The notes beneath the pieces are model-generated. The model was not told the DNA's origin, did no database searches, and was given only the letters and a program-made list of their open reading frames with translations. DNA of 64,000 bases, from assembly GCA_050700115.1 (NCBI GenBank), contig JBOHGG010000017.1, positions 28,454 to 92,453 on the forward strand, given 5' to 3'. Each line of letters opens with the position of its first letter. The stretch's first letter is position 1. This document shows positions 23,476 to 35,400 of this stretch, piece after piece. Made by a program: the position numbers and the translations under genes. Source of the DNA: GCA-003244245 sp050700115. GTDB lineage: Bacteria; Actinomycetota; Actinomycetes; Mycobacteriales; Pseudonocardiaceae.

Positions 23476-26400
23476 TCCGTCGTCCACTCCGCCTCGAGCT
23501 CATCGAGTTCTTCCTGGCTGATCGAGACCAGCGGCATGTCCGAGGGCGTATGGCCGCCGGCGTGTGGTGTGGTGGCATGGCTGACCAACGCGTCCAAGGC
23601 CTGGAACCAGCCGTGCGCCAACTCCCGAACCGCCTCCTCGGTCAGGATTCCTCCCGGCCAAGTCCAGCTGGCGTGCAACTGTGGCCCGCTCGGCCGGTCC
23701 TCAGTCCAGGCGTTGATGTGCAGAGGGTGGCTCATGGGCAGGCCCGGGACTGCGCCGCCGCCCAGCCCGATATCGGGCACCACGGCCCAGTCCACAGCGT
23801 CGGGAACGTTGAACCGGCCCAAGTAGTTGAACATGATCTGCGGAGCCGGTAGCCCAACGAAGGCTGCTGCGGTCCCAGGATTCGAATAACGCAGCAGCCC
23901 AAAACCCAGGCCGTGGTCGGGCGCGATGCGCAACTGCTCCTTGACCTGCTTGAGAGCTCGGCCCGCCGCCGGGCCACCGGTCAAGGCCTCGTCGAGGTCG
24001 ATCCCGCTCACGTCCAGGCGCACCGGGAAGATGCTCGTGAACCACCCTACTGTGCGAGACAGATCCACCCCGCCGACGACCTGCTCCTGACGGCCGTGTC
24101 CCTCCAGGTCGACCAGCACAGAGCGCTGATCATCCTGGTCTCTTCGCCGACGCCACTGCGCAACCGCCAACCCCAGGCCGGTCAACAGCACATCGTCCAC
24201 CCCGGCGTGGAACAGCGCGGGCACGCTGGTCAACAGCGGCTCCGTCGCTGCCGGCAAGACCAATGTCACCTCGCGATACGTGCCCCAGGTGTCGCGCTCC
24301 CAGTCCAGCGGCCGGTCGCCCAGCAGCGGGTCCCCGCCGTTCAACACCCCCGTCCAGATCGGCAACTCGCCCACCCGCGCGGGCTCGACGGCCTTGGCGG
24401 TCCACAACTGCGCCCACCGCCGGAACGACGTCCGGCACGGCTCCAACGCCGGCGCCTGGCCCGCCGCTAGCTGCGCCCAGCCCACCGCGAGATCCTCGAT
24501 GAGAAGCCTCCACGAGACTCCGTCGACCACCAGGTGATGGATCACCACCAGCAACCGCCCGGGACGCTGCGACCCACGGTCCAACCACACCACCTGGGTG
24601 GTCACACCGGTTCGCAGCGCCAACCTTCCTACCGCTGCTGCCTCCTCGGTCTCGACCAGCCTTTGCAGCTCCACGTCGTCCGAGCCGGCGGCATCCACCC
24701 GCCTTATGCACGCGGAGGCCGCCACCGATCCAACAGGCTCCACCACCAGCACGCCGTCACCGCCATGGGCGTCTGAGAGCTCCAATCGAGCGCGCAGCAG
24801 GTCGTGATGGTCCAATACGGCCTGGACCAGTCGGGTGAGACGCGGTGAGTCCAGCTGGGCCGGTGCCTGGACCACGACTGACATGGCGTAGCCGTCGACA
24901 GGTCCACCACGCTCCAGCAGCCACCGCATGACGGGGGTCAGAGGCACCACGCCCACTCCCGCATCCGGCGCTTCGGGCGCCGCGCCGGCCATGCCGCTCA
25001 CATTCCTGGCGACAGCCGCCAACCCTGCCGCCGTCTTGCGTTCGAACACGTCTCGGGGGGTGATCACCACGCCGGCCTTGCGAGCCCGGCTGGTCAGCTG
25101 GATCGAAATGATGCTGTCGCCGCCGAGGGTGAAGAAGCTGTCGTCGACGCCTACCCGGTCTAGTCCGAGGACTTCGGCGAACAGCTCGCAGAGGGTCTGT
25201 TCCTGTGGTGTTTGCGGGGGGCGGCTGGGTGTGGTCTGGGTGAGATCAGGCTCCGGCAGGGCCTTGACATCAAGTTTGCCGTTGACGGTCAAGGGCAGGT
25301 GGTCCACCACCATCAGCGCGGTGGGGACCATGTAATCGGGTAGCCGCTGCTGCAGGTGCTCGCGCACGTGCGGAACAAGCGCGCCGGTCTGCCGCGCCGT
25401 GACCGGATCGTTCGCGTAGTCCACTTTTTCGAGGCCGGCGGCTGCGGGTTGGTACCCGCCGTCGAGCGCATCGGCCTGCCCAGTGAGGAACACTGCGTCA
25501 TAACTGCCATCGGCGACCGGGGACCAGGTCGTGACGACCCGGTACCCGAGCCGCTCACCCACCTCGTGGAGGGCTTCCGGCTCGACACCACCGCCGGCAT
25601 CGAGGACGCGAAGGACGTCGGTGATCGGCTTACCCTGCTCCAGCACGCACGCCGCCGCCGCTTCGGAAGCCACCCGCGCGTTGGGAATCGGGCCGACCCG
25701 CAGCGCAGCTGGCCGCTGCTGGTCCAGGACATCGGCCAGCGCCTCCACGTCGGTAATCTGCTCCCCCCAGCTCAGCTGGACGACCTCGGCCAGCGACACC
25801 ACCTCAGCCGGGCTCTTGCGCAAGACGACGTCATAGCGGTAGCGAGTGAGCTCGTTATGCGCCCACCCCCGCTTGATGCGAATGTCCACCCCCGCAATCT
25901 CCGGCACCTGCTCGTGCAGCCGCGCGAAGTAGTCGGGTGCGACCAGCAGCTCACGCTCCAACCTGATACTGCGCTCCACGGCCTGGCGCACCTGCTCCGC
26001 GCTGGCCCCGTCAGCGCGGGCCAGCTGGAGCGCAGTGTGAAAACAGCGCAGCAGACGCCGATCCCGGACGTCCCCGACGAACACCGCACCACCAGGAGCC
26101 GTCAACGCCATGGCCTTCGCCAGCACATCGGTCAGATAATCGATACTGGGGAAATACTGGATGACAGAATTGATGATGACGGTATCGAAGAAACCCACCG
26201 CCAGCCCCTCGACCACATCAGCAGGCTGACAAGCCAGCCGCACCCGCTCAGCCAACTCAGGATCACGACCCAGATCAGCCCCCAGCCTCTCGATCACAGG
26301 AGAAGAGAAATCAGTGCCCCAGTACACCTCACTGACCGGTGCCACTTCCGCCAGCAACAACCCGGTCCCGACCCCGATCTCCAGCACACGACGCGGCCCC

Positions 26401-29400
26401 AGCTCACAAATCCCCGCCACAGTCCGCTCCCGCCACTCACGCATCTGCCCCAACGGGATCGGCTCACCATCATAACTCGAATCCCACCCGGAAAAGTCCT
26501 CAGCCACCAACGCCGTGTCAGCCTGGGCGTATCCGGTGTCGTAGATCTGCCGCCACTCTCCGATCTGCTCCCGCTCCACCTGGTCGCGGTCCGCTGCCTC
26601 CAATGATGTGGGGACCACGTAGCCGATCAGCCGCTTGACACCAGACACCGGCGTATCGGCGGCAATCACTGCCGCTTGTGCCACATCGCAGTAATCGGCC
26701 AGAACCGCCTCGATTTCACCCAACTCCACCCGGAACCCGCGGATCTTGATCTGATCATCAGCCCGGCCGAGGAAATCCATCAGGCCATCAGAACGCTGAC
26801 GAACCACATCACCCGTCCGATACATACGTCCACCCGGCACACCAAACGGATCAGCCACAAACCGCTCCGCGGTCAAAGCAAAGCGATCGTGATAGCCACG
26901 AGCCAACCCTATGCCGGCGAGGTACAGCTCCCCGGTCTCCCCCACCGTCACCGGGCGCAAGCACATGTCAAGCACATAGGCACGGGTGTTCCAGATGGGG
27001 CGCCCCACGGTTGGTGTAGGGCTGTCGAGAGTGCTCCCGCCGAGGGTGTTGATGGTGTACTCGGTCGGCCCATACAGGTTGTAGCCGAGCACCCCGTCGG
27101 TGTCACGCAACTGCTCCCACACCGCATCGGACACGGCTTCGCCCCCCAGCAGGACTAGCGCAGGCCGGTGGCCTCCGCCGTGCTCGTCGAGCAGTCCGTG
27201 TTCGAACAACACCTGCGCATAAGTAGGGGTGACATTGACGACGTCGATGCGGTGACGGTCGCAATAGGACACGAGCGCATGAGCGTCGCGGCGCAGGTCC
27301 TCATCGAGCACGTGGACCTCGTGGCCCTCAACCAGCCACAGCAACTCCTCCCAGGACATATCAAACGAAAACGACACCGTGTGCGCGATTCGCAGCCGCC
27401 GGCCTTCCGCCGCGGTGATCACCGGCGCGAAGATCTTCTCGCGATGATTGGCCAGCATATTCGTCAGACCTCGATACGGCGTCACAACCCCCTTCGGCAC
27501 ACCCGTCGAGCCCGACGTGTAAATCAGGTACGCTGGATGCTCCAAACGTCCCGCCACTCCGGAGACGAAGTCCGGGCGCTCCCCGTCAACCAGCTCATCG
27601 CCCGACAGCACCTCCAGTTCGGTCACGACATCCGTTTCGTCGAGCAATACCACCGGCGCATCGACCGACCCCAGGGCCCCAGCCGCCGTACGCGAGGACA
27701 GCACGCACACCGGCCTGGCATCACCAACCATCAGGGCCAGCCGCTCCGCGGGGTAATCCAGATCCAACGGCAGATATGCGGCACCCGTCCGCAGTACCGC
27801 AAACAGTGCCGCAACCATGTCCACCGACCGGGGTAGCGCCAACCCCACAACCCGCTCAGGCCCCGCACCCCGAGCCAGCAACAACCGCGCGAACCGATTG
27901 ATACGCTCATTTAATTGACCGAACGACACCTGTTCCGCGCCGCACACCAACGCGACTACATCCGGCAACCCAACGGCGCGCTCCTCCAACGCCTCCGCCA
28001 CCGACTCGTCCCCCACCGCCCGAGCCGATGACTCCCACTCCGACTCCAACGCCCTGCGCTCGTCATCACCAAGAATGTCGAGACGTCCGACCAGCAGGTC
28101 GGGGTTGCTGATCAGGCGCTCAGTTACCCTGGCAAGCCGGTTCAGCAGGATCAGTGCCGAATCGCTGTCGGCGATCGCCACGTCGTGCTCGAGCGTGAGC
28201 AGGATCTGCGGGCCGGGCGTCGCGATAACCACGAGCGGATAGTGCGTCGCGTCGACGTGTCTCCACGACACAACGCCGACCTCACGCAATGTGGTCTCGT
28301 CGATGTGCTTGAAGTTCTGCAGCACGAAAAGCGTGTCGAACAGCGTGGCCTGCCCAGCCAGATGCTGAATCTCGCCCAATCCGAGATGCTCGTGCTCCAG
28401 CATCGCGACACGTTCCTGCTGCAGACGGCGCAGAAATGCGCCGACTTTCTCCGCGGGATCGATCCGCACGCGGGTCGGAACCGTGTTGAGGAACACCCCG
28501 ATCACGTGCTCGACGTCGGCCACCTCCGGCGGGCGCCCCGACACCGTCGTACCGAAGATCGCATCCTGCTTACCCACGAGACCACCGAGTACCACGGCCC
28601 AGGCCGCGTTCAGCACCGTGTTCAGGGTCACACCGCAGGTGCGAGCGCCCGTCCGCAGCGCATCGCTGACCGCCGGGGACAGCGCCAGCTCGGTCCGCTG
28701 CGGGATCGTCGTGCTCGCTCCTGACATCCCCGTACGTACCAGCGTCGGCTCGGCCACGTCGGCGAGCACGGCGGCCCATGCCTTGCCGGCGGCGTCGCCG
28801 TCCCGCTGCGCGAGCCAGCGCAGATGCTCGGGGTAGGAGCCGGGGGTGGGCAACTCACGCTGGTCTCCGTCGCGCAGGTAGAGCGTGAACAACTGCTCGA
28901 AGAATGTGCTGTGGGACCAGCCGTCCCAGGCGAGCAGATGGAACGTGGCGACCAGCCGGTCGGTCCCGCCCGGAAGTCGCAGCAGCGAGATGCGGAACAG
29001 TGGCGGGTGCGCGAGGTCGAACCGCCGCACGCGGTCTTGGTATGCGATCTCGGCGGCGGCCGTCTCCAGTGCTTCGGCTGCGTACAGGGCGAGGTCGTGC
29101 TCTTGCACGACGTCAGCGAAGGCGCGGCGGACAACCTGTCGTGGACCGGTGCTCTCGCCCTCGATGAACGCGCAACGCAGCGTCGGATGACGCTGCTGCA
29201 TGATCTGCGCGGCCCGGCGCAGCCGTGTGACGTCGACGCGCTCACGCAACTCGAACGTGGTCTGGCCGACATAGACATCCACCGCACCGCTCTCGGGTGC
29301 GTCGTAGACAGCCTGGAAGAATAGGCCCTGCTGGAGGGGCGCGAGCGGCCACACATCCTCGACGTCGCCGAACCGGGCGTAGATCGCGTCGAGTTCCGAC

Positions 29401-32400
29401 TGCTCCATCTGCACCAGCTCGAATGGGGCCACCGGAGTGACGACAGGCGGCGGGGTGCCGGCGCCGAGCCGCTCTGCAGAGATGAGGGCGAGTGCTTCGG
29501 GCGTGCGGTGCTCGAAGACGTTGCGTGGTGTCAGCGCGAGGCCCCGCTTACGGGCGTGGGTGACCAGGGTGATGGAAATGATGCTGTCGCCGCCTAGGGC
29601 GAAGAAGTTGTCGTCGACGCCTACCCGGTCCAGGCCCAGCACCTGGGCGAAAAGCTCGCACAGGATCTGCTCTTGCGGTGTTTGGGGCGCGCGACTGGGT
29701 GTGGTCTGGGTGAGATCAGGCACCGGCAAGGCTTTGACATCAAGTTTGCCGTTGACGGTCAAGGGCAAGTGGTCAACAACTACCAGCGCGGCGGGGACCA
29801 TGTAATCGGGTAGCCGCTGCTGGAGGTGCTCTCGCAATTGCGGAACAAGCGCGTCGGTCTGACGAGCCGTGACCGGATCGTTTGCATAGTCCACCCTTTC
29901 GAGGCCAGCGGCTGCGGGTTGGTACCCGCCGTCGAGCGCGTCTGCCTGCCCGGTGATGAACACTGCGTCATAACTGCCATCGGCGACGTGAGACCACGTC
30001 GTGATGACTCTGTACCCGAGCCGCTCACCCAGCTCGTGGAGGGCCTCGGGCTCGACACCACCATCGGCGCCGAGGACGCGAAGGACGTCGGTGATCGGCT
30101 TGCCCTCCTCCACTGCGCGCGCCGCCGCCGCTTCGGAAGCCACTCGCGCGTTGGGGATCCGACCGACCCGCAGCGGAGATGGCCGCCGCTGGTCGAGGAA
30201 ATTGGCCAGCACATCGACGTCGACAATCTGGTCACCCCAGATCAGCTGGGCGACGTCGGCCAGTGACACCACCTCAACTGGGCTCTTGCGGAGGACTACG
30301 TCGTAGCGGTAGCGGGTGAGCTCGTTGTGAGCCCAACCCCGTTTGATGCGAATGTCTACTCCTGCAATATCAGGCACATGCTCGCGCAGTCGCGCGAAGT
30401 AGTCGGGTGTGACCAGCAGCTCACGCTCCAATCTGATGCTGCGCTCAATGGCCTGTCGCACCTGCTCAGCGCTGGCGCCGTGGGTGCGGGCCAGTCCGAC
30501 CGCGGTGTGAAAGCAGCGCAGCAGACGCCGGTCGCGGACGTCCCCGACAAACACCGCACCACCAGCAGCCGTCAGCGCGATGGCCTTGGCCAGCACGTCG
30601 GTCAGGTAAGCGATGCTGGGGAAATACTGGATGACGGAGTTGATGATGACGGTGTCGAAGAAGCCAGCAGGCAGCCCATCGATCACGTCGGCGGGCTGGC
30701 AGGCCAGCGTCACCCGCTCGGCCAGCTCGGGATCACGGCCCAGGTCGGCCCGCAGGCTCTGGATCACGGGAGGAGAGAAATCGGTGGCCCAGTACACCTC
30801 GCTGGCTGGTGCTACTTCTGCGAGCAGCAGCCCGGTTCCGACTCCGATCTCAAGCACACGGCGCGGCGCCAGCTCACGGATACCTGCCACGGTCATCTCC
30901 CGCCACTCGTGCATCTGGGGCAACGGGATCGGTTGGCCGTCATAGCTTGAGTCCCAGCCGGAAAAGTCCTCAGTCACCAATGCGGTGTCGGCTTGGGTGT
31001 ATCCAGTGTCGTAGACCTGTCGCCACTCTCCGATCTGCTCTTGCTCCACCCGGCCGCGGTCTAGAACCTCCCATGGCGTGGGGACCACATAGCCGACCAG
31101 ACGCTTGACGCCAGACGCAGCCGCGTCGGCGGCGATCACTGCCGCTTGTGCCACCTGGGAGTGCACGGCCAAGACAGCCTCGACTTCACCCAACTCGACG
31201 CGGAACCCGCGGATCTTGACCTGGTCGTCGGCTCGACCGAGGAAATCCATGACGCCGTCAGGGCGCTGGCGGACCAGATCACCCGTCCGGTACATCCGCC
31301 CGCCCGGCACCACCGCGTAAGGATCGGCAACAAAACGCTCGGCGGTCAGCGCGCAGCGGTTGTGATAACCACGAGCCAACCCAATGCCGGCAAGGTACAA
31401 CTCACCGGTCACTCCCACCGCCACCGGCCGCATGCACATATCAAGCACATAGGCACGGGTGTTGAACACGGCCTTGCCCACGGTCGGGGTGTGGCTGCCG
31501 GCGACGCTGCTGCCGAGCGCGTTGATCGAGCACTCCGTCGGGCCGTAGAGGTTGTAGGCGCGGACGCCCGCCGTATCTCGGCTATCGCGCAGCTGCGCCC
31601 ACACCGACTCAGACACCGCCTCACCGCCCAGCACCACCAGCGCGGGAGGGTGCGCGCCCTGCAACAGCCCCTCGTCGATCAGCGCCCGTGCATAGGTCGG
31701 AGTGACGTTGATCACGTCGATGCGCTGCTCCTGGCAGTAGGCCACCAGCCGGTGCGGGTCGCGGCGCAGGTCCTCATCGCACAGATGCAGCTCGTGGCCG
31801 GCGACCAGGCCCAGCAGCTCGTCCCACGACATATCGAAGGAGAACGACGAGGTGTGCGCGACCCGCAGGCGCCGGCTACCCGCCTCGACCGCGACCGGAG
31901 CGAAGATCACCTCGCTATGGTGGGCCAGCATGTTCGTCAACCCACGATGCGGCGTGACCACGCCCTTCGGGTGCCCCGTCGACCCCGACGTGTAGATCAC
32001 ATACGCGGGATACTCCAGGCGGCCCGGCACGGCCGGGTGAAACTCCGGACGTTCCTCGTCGGCCAGCGGGCCGTCCGGCAACGCCGCGAGCTGCTCCTCG
32101 ACGTCCTCGTCGTCGAGCACCACCAGCGGGGCATCAACCGGCCCGGCATCGACTAACCCCAGGGCCCCGACCGCAGCACGCGAGGACAGCACGCACACCG
32201 GCCCCGCGTCTGCCAGCATCATCGCCAGGCGCTCCGCCGGATGGTCCAGGTCCAGCGGGACGTATGCCGCGCCGGTCTTGAGCACCGCGAACACCGCGGC
32301 GACCAGGTCCAGCGAGCGGGTCAACGCCAGCGCCACCACCCGCTCGGGTCCCGCACCGCGCGCGAGCAGCAGCCGTGCGAGGCGATTGGCCCGTGCCTCT

Positions 32401-35400
32401 AACGCGCCGAACGACCAGCGCTGCTGCCCGCACACCAGCGCCACCGCATCCGGGGAGCGCTGCGCGTGCTGCAGCACCACATCAGCCACCGACTCCTCGG
32501 CCACCGCCCGCACCGACCACGCCCAGGACGTCTCCAGCGCGACCCGTTCACCCGGGGCGAGGACATCGATTGCCCCGACCGGTCCGGTGCTGTCCACCAG
32601 GCGCTGCGCCACCGCGGCTAACCGGGCCAGCACTGCGTCAGCAGTCTCGTCATCCAGCGCGCTAGGACGATGCTGCAGCGTCAAGCGCAGCGTCGCGGCC
32701 GCGGTCGCGATCATCACCACCGGGAAGTGCGTCGAATCCACGTAGTCGACGTAGCGGATACCGTGGGTGGCCAGGCGATCAGCGTCGAGAGCAGGAAAGT
32801 TCTGCAGGACGAAGAGCGTGTCGAACAATGTGCGCTGCCCCACAGCGTGCTGGATCTCGCCGAGGCCGAGGTACTCGTGGTCGAGCAGCGCTACCCGCTC
32901 GTCCTGGACGCGCCGTAGGAACGCCGGCACGCTCTCCGCCGGGTCGATCCGCACCCGCGCCGGAACCGTGTTGAGGAACATCCCCACCACGTATTCGACG
33001 TCGGCAAGCTCAGGCGGGCGCCCCGACACGGTGGTGCCGAACACCACATCCTGCTGGCCGACCACCTCACCGAGCACCACCGCCCACGCCACGTTCAGCA
33101 CGGTGTTCAGCGTCACCCCGCGCTCGCGGGCACCGGCCAGGATCGCGTCGCTGGTCTCGGCGGACAGCTCCAGCTCCGTGCACCGCGGCAGCATCGTGCC
33201 TAGGTCTGGCGCCGCTGCGGCGACCAGAGTGGGCTCCTCCAGCCCGCAGAGCGCGAGCCGCCATGCGTTGCGGGCGGCGTTGCGGTCCCGGCTCGCCAGC
33301 CACCGCAGATAGGCGGGATACGAGCCGGTCGGGGGCAGCCCACGCTCCTCGCCGCCCTGCGCATACAGCAGGAACAGCTGCTCAAAGAACAAGTGCTGGG
33401 ACCAGCCATCCCACGCGGTAAGGTGCTGGGTCAGCACGAGACGGGAGCAGCCGCCGTCCAGGTGGGCGACGATGATCCGGAACAGTGGTGGTGCAGCCAG
33501 GTCGAACCGGCGCGCCCGATGCTCCCGGCACAGCGCGGCCAGCTGCTCGGCTGCCGCCGGCACCCCCGTCAGGTCGGTCTCCTCGATCTCCACCGGCGGG
33601 TCCGCGAGCAGGAACTGCAGTGGCCGCTCGAGTCCCTCGCTGGTCAGGCCGCCACGCAGGATGGGATGGCGCCGCATCAGGACCGCGCACGCCACGCGCA
33701 ACCGGTCGACATTGATCACGGTGTCGAGCTCGAACACGTGCTGGGCCGTGTAGACGTCCGGGCCGTCGTCATAGGCTGCCTGGAAGAACAGGCCCTCCTG
33801 CAGTGGCGAGGCCGGCCACACGTCGGCGGGTTCGCAACCAAGGCGCGCGGCGATCCGGGCGGTGACGTCGGGAGCGACCAGCTCATTGTCCATGCCGGCG
33901 GGAATCCCGAGCGACCCCTTGCCCGCCGCCCTGCGGTCGTCGGTCGCCGCGGCCAGCGCCGCGACGGTCCGCAACTGGAAGACCTCCCGGGGGCGCAGCA
34001 CAATGCCGGCTTTGCGCGCGCGGCTGACCAGCTGCATGGCCACGATGCTGTCCCCGCCGAGGGCGAAGAAGTCATCGTCGATCCCGATCCGGGTCACCTT
34101 AAGTACAGCTGCGAACGCCGCGCACAGCAGTTCCTCGGTCCGGTTCCGCGGAGCGCGGTACTCGGTCGAGTGCTGTTGCGGAGCAGGTAACGCGCGGCGG
34201 TCGACCTTGCCGTTCGGGGTCAGCGGTAGCTCGTCGAGCAGTACGAACGCTGTCGGCACCATGTACTCGGGCAGTTTCAGTGCGGCCCACTCGCGCAGCC
34301 GATCGGGGTCGGTGGCGTCGGTCGCGGCCTCCGGGACCACGTACGCGGCGAGGTAGGCCGCGCCCCCGTCGGTGCGCCGCGCGGTGACGACGACCCGACG
34401 GACCGCGGGGTTCGCCGCGAGTGTCGCCTCGACCTCCTCCAGCTCCAGGCGCATCCCGCGGATCTTGACCTGATTGTCGGCCCGGCCGACGAAATCGAGT
34501 GATCCGTCGGGCGCCCACCGGACCAGGTCGCCAGTGCGGTAAAGCACACCGCCGGGCGACCCGAAGGGATCGGCGACGAACCGGGACGCGGTGAGCCCGG
34601 GGCTGGCGATGTACCCGCGGCCCAGCAGGTAGCCCGCGACGTAGAGCTCACCGGGCACACCGGTGGGCACTGGCTTCAACGTCGGGTCGAGCACGTAGAG
34701 CCGGGTGTTCGGGTTCGGCCGCCCGATCGTCGTCGCGATCCTCGCCGCGTCGTCGTGGTAGATGACGTGCGAGACGCCGATCGTCGTCTCCGCGGGGCCG
34801 TAACCGTGGTACATCGTGGTCGGCAGCACCGCACGGAACCGCTCGAAAAGTTCCGGGGTCAGCACTTCTCCGCCGCACCACACGTGCTTGAGCCCTGCCA
34901 GCGCGTCGGCGTCGCTGTCGAGGGTGAGCAGCGCCTCGAGCATCGACGGCACCAGGTAGACGAACGTGACACCCTCACCCGCGATGAGATCAAGCAGGTA
35001 CCGGGGGTCGCGATCACCGCCGGACTCGGCCACCACGACCCGGCCGCCGGCGACGAGCGGCAGCAGGATCTCGTTGACGGCGATGTCGAACGACAGGGAA
35101 GCCTTGAACAGCGACGCGTCGTCGCGACCGAAGCCCAGCAGCCCGAGCTGCCAGGTCAGCCGGGCACAGATTGCCTCGTGGCGGATCATCGCGCCCTTGG
35201 GTACCCCGGTGGAACCGGAGGTGAAGACGACGTAGGCGAGCTGCCCGCCGGCGATCGGCACGTGCGGCAGGGCGTCGGCGTAGGTCCAGCCGTCGAGGTC
35301 CACCCGGATCGCCGTGGCATCCGGGTCGGGGACCCCGCCGGGACCGGTTATCACGGCCACCGCGCCGGCGTCGGCGCACACCAGCTCGCGACGCTGCACC

